DNA from: CALKXV01 sp965228905
GTDB taxonomy: Bacteria; Pseudomonadota; Alphaproteobacteria; Rhodobacterales; Rhodobacteraceae
Direction: 5' to 3'
Length of the DNA: 64,000 bases
NCBI GenBank assembly: GCA_965228905.1
Contig: CBDDII010000002.1
Span: 124,001-188,000, forward strand
Below, in pieces: positions 25,519 to 33,636 of the stretch. Position 1 is the stretch's first letter, and every line of letters starts with the position of its first letter. The position numbers were made by a program, and so were the translations under genes. The notes below the pieces were generated by a model. The model ran no database searches. It was given only the letters and a program-made list of their open reading frames with translations, and had not been told where the DNA came from.

Positions 25519-25595
25519 GGTCCGGTAGCTCAACTGGATAGAGCAGCTGACTTCTAATCAGCAGGTTGAGGGTTCGAGTCCTTCCCGGATCGCCA
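25519..25595 (+). tRNA. tRNA-Arg(TCT)
   Basis: The cloverleaf is complete. The acceptor stem GGTCCGG pairs with CCGGATC (one G-U). The D arm is GCTCAACTGGATAGAGC. The anticodon stem CTGAC/ATCAG frames loop TTCTAA with anticodon TCT, and the T arm contains GGTTCGAGTCC. CCA is encoded at 25593-25595. It lies at the left edge of the polysaccharide locus, a place where islands often insert, but no attachment-site repeat was found. Confidence 0.95.
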
Positions 25596-25612
25596 CGACA
25601 TTTGGAGCACCT

Positions 25613-26824
25613 TTGAAGTTTCTTTTCGTCCATCAGAATTGCCCCGGCCAGTTCAAGCATCTGGCCCCCGCGCTGGCCGCCGAGGGGCACGAGGTGCTGT
25701 TCATCGGGCAAAAGGACAAGTTCACGCCCAAGGGTGTGAAGCGGCTGGAATACGAGGCGCATCGGAAGGTGACGCCGAAGATCCATCCCTATCTTGCGGC
25801 CTCCGAGGCGGCGGTGCTGAACGGGCAGGCGGTGGCGCGGCTGGCGTTCAAGCTGAAGGCGCAGGGGTTTCGGCCCGATGCGATGATCGGCAATCCGGGT
25901 TGGGGCGAGACGCTGTTCCTGAAGGACGTCTGGCCCGACAGCCCTCTGATCTCGTTGAGTGAGTTCTATTATCGCGGCATCGGCTCGGATGTGAATTTCG
26001 ATCCGGAATTCTCGGTCGGACCCGACAGCGTTTTGCGCGCACGTGCCCGGTCCGGTCCGCATCTTCTGGCGGTGGAGGCCGCCGACCTGGCCTATAGCCC
26101 GACCGAGTGGCAGAGGGCGCAGTTTCCAAGCGCCTACCATGACAAGATCCGCGTCATCCATGACGGGATCGACGTGGACCACATCAAGCCCGATCCGGAG
26201 GCGCGTTTCACTCTGCCGTCGGGTCGGGTTCTGACGCGGAAGGACGAGGTGCTGACCTATGTCTCGCGCAACCTGGAACCTTACCGGGGGTTTCATTCCT
26301 TCATGCGTGCCCTGCCCGCCGTTCTAGCCGCGCGGCCCGAGGCCGAGGTGGTGATCGTCGGCGGTGACGAGGTGAGCTATGGCAGCCGACCGAAGGACGG
26401 CAAGACATGGCGCGAGGTGATGCTGGCCGAAATCGGGCCTTTGCCGGAGCGCGTGACCTTCACGAGCCGCATTCCCTATGGCGATTTCCTGTCGCTGATG
26501 CAGGTGAGCTCGGCCCATGTCTATCTGACCTATCCTTTCGTTCTGAGCTGGTCGATGCTGGAAGCCATGGCGGCGGGGGCCTTTGTCATCGGCTCTGCGA
26601 CGCCGCCGGTGGAAGAAGTGATCCGGGATGGCGAGAACGGATGGCTTGTGGATTTCTTCGACACCAAGGCGATGGCCATGCGGTTGACCGAGGCCCTGGC
26701 GCAGCGGGGCGACGTGGACGACATCCGCAAGGCCGCCCGCGCCACGGTCGAGGCGCGTTACGCATTGAAGGACTGTCTTTTGCAACAACGCGCCCTGATC
26801 GGAGAGGCAGTAACGGCAACTTAA
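25613..26824 (+). CDS. Family 4 glycosyltransferase
   Basis: The 403-residue GT-B enzyme begins MKFLFVHQNCPGQFKHLAPALA, the usual N-terminal strand and glycine-rich turn. The C-terminal donor-binding half shows LTYVSRNLEPYRGFHSFMRALP, VVIVGGDE, and LTYPFVLSWSMLEAMAAGAFVIGSATPPVEEVI with the conserved glutamates. It probably adds a sugar to a cell-surface glycan. The start is TTG at 25613, with GGAG 5 nt upstream. It is 18 nt from the tRNA and is the first gene of the polysaccharide locus. Confidence 0.88.
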   Translation: MKFLFVHQNCPGQFKHLAPALAAEGHEVLFIGQKDKFTPKGVKRLEYEAHRKVTPKIHPYLAASEAAVLNGQAVARLAFKLKAQGFRPDAMIGNPGWGETLFLKDVWPDSPLISLSEFYYRGIGSDVNFDPEFSVGPDSVLRARARSGPHLLAVEAADLAYSPTEWQRAQFPSAYHDKIRVIHDGIDVDHIKPDPEARFTLPSGRVLTRKDEVLTYVSRNLEPYRGFHSFMRALPAVLAARPEAEVVIVGGDEVSYGSRPKDGKTWREVMLAEIGPLPERVTFTSRIPYGDFLSLMQVSSAHVYLTYPFVLSWSMLEAMAAGAFVIGSATPPVEEVIRDGENGWLVDFFDTKAMAMRLTEALAQRGDVDDIRKAARATVEARYALKDCLLQQRALIGEAVTAT

Positions 26825-26872
26825 GGAAGATCGGCAAAGACTACCCGAGGGCAGAGCAGGCCTGGAACGGGT

Positions 26873-28957
26873 ATGAGCAACGATACGATCAACGGCGGCA
26901 GCGGCAACGACACGATCTTTGCGGGGATCGGGAACGACCTGGTGTCGGGTGGTGCCGGAGACGACATTATTTTTGACGGCGCTGGCGACGACACGGTCGC
27001 GGGCGACGATGGCAACGATGTCTTCTGGCTGGCCAGCGGATCGAATGACGGCAGCGACAATATCGAAGGCGGTTCGGGCAGTGACAGCCTGGTCGAGGAT
27101 CTGACGGGCGAAACCGCGCAGTCGATTTCCATCCATGTGAACCTGTCGAGCGGGACGCATTACATCAACGAAACGCCGGGGCAGGGCGTCGATACGCTGG
27201 CTTCGATTGAAAACTACCGGTTGATCGGTGATTTCGATCTGATGGCCGTGGGCAGCAATGACGCCAATTATCTCTGGTCGGACGCAGGCGACGATTCTCT
27301 TTCCGGCCTTCTGGGCAATGACACGATCGAAAGCGGTGCCGGGAACGACACGCTGATCGGCGGCAGCGGAACGGACAGCCTGATCGCCGGGGACGGCGAC
27401 GATTTCATCTATGTCGACAATCCGGGCGATTACGTGGATGGCGGGGCGGGTTACGATCGCGTGGTCTATAACGTTTCCTCGGCACTTGAGGTGACGCTGG
27501 CCGGTTGGATCGGGGTCGAACGGGTTGACGGCAATGCGGGCAACGACACGATCAACGGGGCCGGGTACTCCATCGCGCTGAACCTTGTCGGCAGTGGCGG
27601 CAACGACAGCCTGACCGGCGGGACCGAGGAGGACACCCTGCAAGGCGGCAGCGGCGACGACACGCTGATCGGCGGCAACAAGAAGGATTTCCTGTTCGGC
27701 AACGGTGGCGCGGATTACTTTGAAGGCGGTCACGGCAACGATTTCATCTATGTCGACGATTCCGGCGACGTGGTGCATGGCGGCACGGAGTTTGATCGCG
27801 TCACGCTGGAAGACGGCGGCGTCGATGTGGACATGACAGCCTGGAGCGGGGTCGAACGTGTCGATGGCGGCTCGGGGAACGACCGGATCGACGGGGCCAG
27901 CCAGGCGATCGCTCTTCGGCTTCAGGGCGATGATGGGGCGGACACCCTGATCGGCGGTGCGGGCGATGACGTGGTCTTTGGCAACGCGGGCAACGACAGC
28001 CTTGTCGGCAACGGTGGCATCGACATCCTGGTCGGCGATGCAGGCGCGGACACGGCATCGGGCGGCGAGGGCGACGACCTGATCTTCATCTCGGAAAACG
28101 GCGACGTGGTGCATGGCGGCGGCGGGCTGGACCGGGCGCGCACCGATGCGACCGTCAGCTCGATCAACCTGGTGATGACGGGCTGGACCGGCGTCGAACG
28201 GTTCAACGCCTCGTCCGGGAACGACACGATCGACGCCAGCCCGGTCAGCAACGGCATGTCGATCAACGGCAATCTTGGCGACGACCTGGTGATCGGCGGT
28301 TCGGGGTCGGACCTGTTGTTCGGCAACGAAGGCGACGACACGCTTCAGGGCGGCGACGATGACGATTTCATCTGGGGCGACAATGGCAACGACCTTTATG
28401 AAGGCGGGGCCGGCGACGATTTCTTTTACCTTGGCGACGCGGGCGACCGGGTGGCGGACGGCGGCAGCGGCTATGACCGCGTGTTCCTGATCAAGGCAGG
28501 GCTTTCGATGGTGATCGACGGCACCTGGGCGGGGATCGAGCGGATCGACGGTGCCGCCGGTGGCGAAGTGGTGGATGCCAGCGCCTATTCCGACGGGTTG
28601 TTCATGTGGGCGGCGGCAGGCAACGATAGTTTTATCGGGACGCTTGGGGATGACCTGATCTTCGGTAGCGACGGGAACGACACGCTGAATGGCGGCCCCG
28701 GTGGTAATGACGTGATGCTGGGCGGCGCCGGGTTCGACCGTTTCGTCTTTGGCGATGGGCTGGGCATCGACACGATCAATGACTGGGAAGACGGGATCGA
28801 CCTGCTGGATGTCAGCGCGATTACCGGTGTGTCGGGGTTCGGCGATCTGGTGATCGCCACGGATGACTCGACCACGATTACGGCGGGGGCCGAGATCATC
28901 GTTCTGACGAATTATACTGGCCCCCTGGATTCAAGCGATTTCGACTTCGGGGTCTAG
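26873..28957 (+). CDS. RTX-repeat calcium-binding protein with four long super-repeats
   Basis: The 694-residue acidic protein consists almost wholly of glycine/aspartate nonapeptide RTX motifs (GGSGNDTIFAG, GGAGDDVVFGN and similar), which bind calcium after export. No N-terminal enzymatic domain and no Sec signal are visible. The C-terminus (INDWEDGIDLLDVSAITG, ending DSSDFDFGV) resembles type I secretion signals of RTX proteins. A larger unit of about 113 residues repeats four times, starting near nucleotides 27401, 27740, 28076 and 28418, each opening with D-F/L-I-F/Y and containing a GVERVDG-like block. No type I exporter is in the window. It sits inside the glycan locus and may be a surface adhesin or a glycan-associated matrix protein. 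Confidence 0.88.
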   Translation: MSNDTINGGSGNDTIFAGIGNDLVSGGAGDDIIFDGAGDDTVAGDDGNDVFWLASGSNDGSDNIEGGSGSDSLVEDLTGETAQSISIHVNLSSGTHYINETPGQGVDTLASIENYRLIGDFDLMAVGSNDANYLWSDAGDDSLSGLLGNDTIESGAGNDTLIGGSGTDSLIAGDGDDFIYVDNPGDYVDGGAGYDRVVYNVSSALEVTLAGWIGVERVDGNAGNDTINGAGYSIALNLVGSGGNDSLTGGTEEDTLQGGSGDDTLIGGNKKDFLFGNGGADYFEGGHGNDFIYVDDSGDVVHGGTEFDRVTLEDGGVDVDMTAWSGVERVDGGSGNDRIDGASQAIALRLQGDDGADTLIGGAGDDVVFGNAGNDSLVGNGGIDILVGDAGADTASGGEGDDLIFISENGDVVHGGGGLDRARTDATVSSINLVMTGWTGVERFNASSGNDTIDASPVSNGMSINGNLGDDLVIGGSGSDLLFGNEGDDTLQGGDDDDFIWGDNGNDLYEGGAGDDFFYLGDAGDRVADGGSGYDRVFLIKAGLSMVIDGTWAGIERIDGAAGGEVVDASAYSDGLFMWAAAGNDSFIGTLGDDLIFGSDGNDTLNGGPGGNDVMLGGAGFDRFVFGDGLGIDTINDWEDGIDLLDVSAITGVSGFGDLVIATDDSTTITAGAEIIVLTNYTGPLDSSDFDFGV

Positions 28958-28959
28958 GA

Positions 28960-31515
28960 ATGCTGTCAAAACTGATCGAGGGAAGCCGCCGTGTTTTGGA
29001 CCAGGAGCGGTTGATCCGCGCCTCGGGTCTGTTCGACGACGCCTGGTATCGCGCGACCTACGGTGATGCGCTGAACGGTGCAGACGCGCTGAGCCATTAC
29101 CTGAAGGCCGGGGCGAAGATGGGGTTCGACCCGGGCCCCCGGTTTTCGGGCAATGCCTATCTTGCCGACAACCCGGACGTTCGCGATGCGGGTGCCAACC
29201 CGTTGTTGCATTTCCTGCGTTTTGGCCGCGACGAGGGGCGCGGCATCCGCGACGGTGCCGGTCAACCCTCGGGCGTTGCGACTGCCGATTTGGCCCCCGC
29301 TGCAATGGCTCGCCTGAGAGAGGCGTTCGACCTTGACTTCTATCGCGCCACCAACCCCGATCTGGCTGAGGATACCGATCTTTTTCAGCATTTCATGACG
29401 GTCGGCTGGCGGCAGCGCCGGGACCCGGCGCATTGGTTCTCGGTGGCCGATTACCTGCGCACCCAGGGCGATGTCGCCCGGTCGGGCGAGAACCCCTTTT
29501 CGCATTTCCTGCTGACGGGATGCCGGGAAGGTCGCGCCGTGTCGCGATCCGTCCGGCGTGCTTCGGGTGCTGCGGCGGCCAGGGAAAATCCACGCACCGT
29601 TGCCGTCGCGATGATCAAGAACGAGGCGGACATCATCGCCGCCTTCACCCGACATGTGCTGGCGCTGTTCGACGAAATCGTGATCGTGGATCATGGCTCG
29701 GACGACGGCACGTCGGAATATCTTTCCGCCCTTGCCGAAGTGAACCGCCGGGTCGAGGTCCTGCGGCTGGAAGAAGCGGCCTACATCCAATCCGTCACCA
29801 TGACCCATGTTCTGCGCGACCGCCCCCAGTTGCGGGAGGCCGATTGGGTGTTCTTTCTGGATGCCGATGAGTTCCTGCCGTTCGAGGATCGCGCGGCGTT
29901 TCACGCCGCCCTCGCGCGGTTTTCGGGCTGTCCGGTCGTGTCGATGGCCTGGCAGAACCTGATCCCGGAAACCTATCGGGACGGCGACGTCGAAATCAGG
30001 CCGGAGGATCGGTTCTTCGTGTCACCGGTGCCAAGCCCCTATCGCAAGATCGCCCTGCAACCGGCGCGCGTCGCGCTTGACCGGGTGGTGGTGGCCCAGG
30101 GCAACCATGCGCTGTTGCAGACCCTGAACGGGCTGGAGGTCCCGGCCTTCGAAGCCGATTTTCCCCTGCTGCACCTGCCTGTGCGTTCGGCCGATCAGCT
30201 TATGCTGAAACTGAACCAGGGCGTTCTGGCCTATCAAAGGATCGGCGCCGCGCGTGACGCCAGCCAGGGCACCCATTGGTATCAGATGAAAAAGGCGACC
30301 GAAGACGCCGCCTTGACCGCGGATCACCTGAACGCGGTTGCCGAAAGATATAGCGAGGACAAGCCCGGGTTGCGGCCCCTTGACCACGGCAAGCTGGAAG
30401 AAATGGGATACAAGCGCGTGACCTATCGGCTTGCGCGGCAGGAAGACGACAGTCTTCCCACCCTCCTTTGGCGCGGGTTGGGCGAGGTCTTGATGCGCGT
30501 TCATGCACGGGACTTCAGTGGCCTGGTCGAAGCGGATTGTCCGGGCGTCGTTCAACTGGTCACCGAAGGTACCCGGTTGCTGCGCACCGACAAGGCGGCC
30601 GAATACGCAGGGTTGCCGGTGACATCCGAGGTGTCGGAGGCGTGCTCTGTCACGGAAAGTCTGAGCAGGCTGTTCAGGCCCGGTTACCGCGATATCGAGG
30701 ATCTGGTGCCGTCGGACTGGTCGGGTCACATCCCTTTCATGTTCTCGCTGGCAAGGCTTTTGCAGCCGCGCCGCTATGTTGAACTGGGAACCTTGCGTGG
30801 GGCAAGTTTCCTGGCCTTTTCGCAAGCCGCGCGCGCGCATGATCTTCGGGCCGAGGCGATCGCGATTTCGCCCTGGGCCGTGGAAGACGACCGCGCCGAG
30901 GAATTCCAGGATGTGTTCGAGGCCTTCACTTTTCTTGTGCGAAAGTACGACGATTTTGCCAGCTATCTTCGGATGGCCCCAATGGAGGCGCTGCACCGTT
31001 TCGAGGATGGCTCGGTCGATCTGTTGAGCCTTGACGGTTTCTGCGCCTACGAGGAATTGGAGCGCACGCTTGACGGTTGGCTTGCCAAGCTATCCGACCG
31101 CGGCGTCCTGTTGCTGCACGACACCCAGGCCCATGGCGGCGATTTCGGGGTCTGGCGCATCTGGGACGAATTGCAGGCGCGGTTCCCGACGTTGAGCTTT
31201 CGGCATTCCGAAGGGTTGGGCGTGGCTTGTGTTGGCAGGCATGTATCGCCGGATCTCGTGACGCTTGCCGAGGCGACCAGGGCCGATCCGGCGCTGAAAA
31301 CTCTGCTTCAGGAGCATTTCGAGCGGCAGGGGGCGATGTCGGCGGAGTTGTTCTCGCGCCGCTACGACATGGCGCGGCTGGATCATCGCGGTGCGGCCGA
31401 GGCGGCGCAGGCCGAGGAACTGGCAAGCGCGAAACAGGAACTGTCCGCCCTGCGCACCGAAGTGGAAGACCTGCGCGACCTTCTGCAGAAAGGGGGGCGG
31501 CATGCCACTGGATGA
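28960..31515 (+). CDS. Multidomain glycosyltransferase (GT2-like) with C-terminal methyltransferase-like domain
   Basis: The 851-residue protein has three parts. Residues 1-200 hold repeats of the type FDDAWYRATYGDAL / SGNAYLADNPDV / FDLDFYRATNPDL with HYLKAG and HFLRFG segments. About 210-400 is a GT2-like domain with AVAMIKNEADIIAAFTRH and a DxD in FFLDADEFLP. About 595-740 is a class I methyltransferase-like domain (RRYVELGTLRGASFLAF, LLSLDGFCAYEELERTL, GVLLLHDTQAHG). A short coiled coil ends the protein. It begins two bases after the RTX stop codon, so the two are probably co-expressed. Its role in building and methylating the surface glycan is inferred. Confidence 0.82.
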   Translation: MLSKLIEGSRRVLDQERLIRASGLFDDAWYRATYGDALNGADALSHYLKAGAKMGFDPGPRFSGNAYLADNPDVRDAGANPLLHFLRFGRDEGRGIRDGAGQPSGVATADLAPAAMARLREAFDLDFYRATNPDLAEDTDLFQHFMTVGWRQRRDPAHWFSVADYLRTQGDVARSGENPFSHFLLTGCREGRAVSRSVRRASGAAAARENPRTVAVAMIKNEADIIAAFTRHVLALFDEIVIVDHGSDDGTSEYLSALAEVNRRVEVLRLEEAAYIQSVTMTHVLRDRPQLREADWVFFLDADEFLPFEDRAAFHAALARFSGCPVVSMAWQNLIPETYRDGDVEIRPEDRFFVSPVPSPYRKIALQPARVALDRVVVAQGNHALLQTLNGLEVPAFEADFPLLHLPVRSADQLMLKLNQGVLAYQRIGAARDASQGTHWYQMKKATEDAALTADHLNAVAERYSEDKPGLRPLDHGKLEEMGYKRVTYRLARQEDDSLPTLLWRGLGEVLMRVHARDFSGLVEADCPGVVQLVTEGTRLLRTDKAAEYAGLPVTSEVSEACSVTESLSRLFRPGYRDIEDLVPSDWSGHIPFMFSLARLLQPRRYVELGTLRGASFLAFSQAARAHDLRAEAIAISPWAVEDDRAEEFQDVFEAFTFLVRKYDDFASYLRMAPMEALHRFEDGSVDLLSLDGFCAYEELERTLDGWLAKLSDRGVLLLHDTQAHGGDFGVWRIWDELQARFPTLSFRHSEGLGVACVGRHVSPDLVTLAEATRADPALKTLLQEHFERQGAMSAELFSRRYDMARLDHRGAAEAAQAEELASAKQELSALRTEVEDLRDLLQKGGRHATG

Positions 31516-32503
31516 GTGCGAACTGACGGTTCACATCGGCGGTGCCAAATGCGGGAGCTCGGCGATTCAGGCCTTTCTGCGCCAGAACGCCGAAACGCTT
31601 GGATCGCGCGGGATTGCCTTGCCGGGCACGGGGCTTGATTTCGCGTCCGACGTGACCGGCGAACAGATCTGGGCGTTCGAGAAGGCTGTGACTGCCGGAG
31701 GCGGGACGCAGGATTTGGAACGGCGCTTATCCGAATTGCTCACCTTGGCTGACGAGAGAGCGGCGAAGAACGTCATTCTGAGCGCCGAGAATATCTGCAA
31801 TCATTCCGCGCTGGCCGAGGCGTTTCGCCGGTCCGTTGGCAATCGCGCGATCCGGGTGGTGTTCTATGTTCGGCGTCAGGACGACTTCCTGATCAGCAGT
31901 TGGCAGCAGTGGCACCTGAAGGTGTTCCCGTCGCTTGAGGCTTACCTGGCCGACCGGGTCGGTCGCGTCGCCAACTGGTATTCGATGATAACGCCCTGGG
32001 CCGATCTTTTCGGTGATGCGAATGTTATCGTGCGGCCCTTCGTGCGCGAGCGGTTGAAGGGCGGCGATGTGGTCGCGGATTTCTGCGAAGTGGCCGGGAT
32101 AGAGATCGACGGGCTTTCGCCGTTGAAGCGGGACGCCAATCCGTCGTTCGACGAAGCGCTTGCCCGCCTGGCCCATCGCGTAAGGGACGTGTTCGAGGGG
32201 CCTCACGACAACCGGTTTTACGAGGTCATGGTCAGGCTTCTGGGGCAGGATGCGTTGAAGAAGGCTTCTGCTTCGTCGCTGTTACCGCTGGATGTCCGTC
32301 GCCGCATTCTTTCGCGCTATGACGAGGAAAATGCGGCACTGAAAGAACGTTTCCTGCCCCAGCTTGGCGATGCGCCGCTTTTTCGGCCACCTGGTGATGC
32401 GAATGTGCTTGACCTGTCCGAGGCGCAGAAAACCTCGGACGATATCGCGATGCTGACCCGATGTGTTTACGCGCTGGCTGAAAAACTCGACAGGGTCTCA
32501 TGA
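31502..32503 (+). CDS. Sulfotransferase-like protein
   Basis: The 333-residue protein begins with HIGGAKCGSSAIQAFL, which resembles the 5'-phosphosulfate-binding loop (HIGxxKTGSTxIQ) of carbohydrate sulfotransferases. The later IRVVFYVRRQDDFLISSWQQW resembles the 3'-phosphate motif region. It may sulfate the polysaccharide or be a related transferase. The ATG at 31502 overlaps the upstream gene by 14 nt and has AGGGGGG upstream. Cysteine replaces the usual threonine in the loop (AKCGSS). Confidence 0.65.
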   Translation: MPLDECELTVHIGGAKCGSSAIQAFLRQNAETLGSRGIALPGTGLDFASDVTGEQIWAFEKAVTAGGGTQDLERRLSELLTLADERAAKNVILSAENICNHSALAEAFRRSVGNRAIRVVFYVRRQDDFLISSWQQWHLKVFPSLEAYLADRVGRVANWYSMITPWADLFGDANVIVRPFVRERLKGGDVVADFCEVAGIEIDGLSPLKRDANPSFDEALARLAHRVRDVFEGPHDNRFYEVMVRLLGQDALKKASASSLLPLDVRRRILSRYDEENAALKERFLPQLGDAPLFRPPGDANVLDLSEAQKTSDDIAMLTRCVYALAEKLDRVS

Positions 32504-33636
32504 CTGCGTTGGCAAAACCGGATGCCGGGTTGTCCCGTGGCGATCTGGATGTGGCCCATTTGGCCAGACAGGCGCCGGACATGGCCGGGGATCCGGTTGC
32601 CTTCTACCTGGCGCAGGGTCTGCACCGTTGCCTTGATCCCACGCCGTTCTTCGTGACGGATTGGTATGCCTGGCAGAACCCGGATTGGGAGGCCTTTGTT
32701 GCGCCTTACGTGCACTACCTTCAGGTCGGTCGCGGCGAGGGGCGCGATCCTTCGCCCTTTGTCGATGTGACGCGGTATCGCCAGGTGAGCGGCGCGCCGC
32801 CATCTGCGGTCTATGACATGATCCGGGCCGGCCGACATGCGCCGGCGCTTGGTGTCTATGACAGCCCTCGGGACTTGGAGCGTTGTCAGGACAGTTTTCG
32901 CGACGCGATCGAACTGGTCGCGCACAGAATCACGCCGCCGCTGCAATCGAAACGGGCGCTGGTGGTGCTTCAGGCCGGGCGCGGTTTGCCGCGCGATCCG
33001 TGGGGGGATTGCGCGCATCGTGAATGGGACCTGATGGTGAATTATTACGATGCCGCAGGTTTCCGACCGGGATTGGGGGATTACGTCCTGTTCCAGAAGG
33101 GGACGAAATTTACCGCGATGTGGAACTTGTGGCGGCATTTTCGCGAGGTTCTTCAGCAGTACGATCATGTGCTTTTCCTCGATGACGATGTCGAGACGAC
33201 GTGCGAGGATTTGAACCGTTTGTTCCGTTCCTGTCGTTCGAACGGGTTGGATCTTGCGCAGATGACCCTGACGGATGGATCGTCTTGCAACTGGGACGCG
33301 CTGTTCGCGCGGAAGGGGGCGGCGGGGGTGCGCGAGGTTTCCGCGGTCGAGATCATGATGCCCGTGTTTTCGCGCCGTGCTTTGGCCTGGGTGGCGGAGA
33401 GCCTTTCGCGTTCGGTCAGCGGGTTCGGGCTGGACCTGGCCTGGGGCAAGGTGGTGCGCGACGCCGGTGGCCGCATCGCCGTATTGGACGACGTGTCCGC
33501 CACCCATGCGCGGCCGGTCGATCAGGCGGGCGGGGCCTATTACAGTTACCTTCGACGGCACATGATCAACCCCAAGGCCGAGCTTTGGCTGTTGTTGCAA
33601 GATTACGATGCGGCGCGGAACCTGGTGTCGACCTGA
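32500..33636 (+). CDS. DUF707-like glycosyltransferase
   Basis: The 378-residue protein carries an N-terminal segment like those in the upstream multidomain enzyme (FFVTDWYAWQNPDWEAF, YVHYLQVGRGEGRDPSPF). Its catalytic domain shows ALVVLQAGRG, HVLFLDDDVETTCEDL, and GFGLDLAWGKVVRDAGGRIAVLDDV, the pattern of DUF707 putative glycosyltransferases. Its ATG overlaps the previous stop by 4 nt (ATGA). It converges with the next minus-strand gene with a 34-nt overlap. Confidence 0.75.
   Translation: MTALAKPDAGLSRGDLDVAHLARQAPDMAGDPVAFYLAQGLHRCLDPTPFFVTDWYAWQNPDWEAFVAPYVHYLQVGRGEGRDPSPFVDVTRYRQVSGAPPSAVYDMIRAGRHAPALGVYDSPRDLERCQDSFRDAIELVAHRITPPLQSKRALVVLQAGRGLPRDPWGDCAHREWDLMVNYYDAAGFRPGLGDYVLFQKGTKFTAMWNLWRHFREVLQQYDHVLFLDDDVETTCEDLNRLFRSCRSNGLDLAQMTLTDGSSCNWDALFARKGAAGVREVSAVEIMMPVFSRRALAWVAESLSRSVSGFGLDLAWGKVVRDAGGRIAVLDDVSATHARPVDQAGGAYYSYLRRHMINPKAELWLLLQDYDAARNLVST

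Noticed and set aside
25519..25595. Genomic island attachment site at tRNA-Arg
   Set aside because: No integrase and no direct repeat of the tRNA 3' end were found downstream in the window.
26324..28114. A long minus-strand frame rich in VVA and DRVV repeats
   Set aside because: Its repeats are the mirror of the RTX gene on the other strand.
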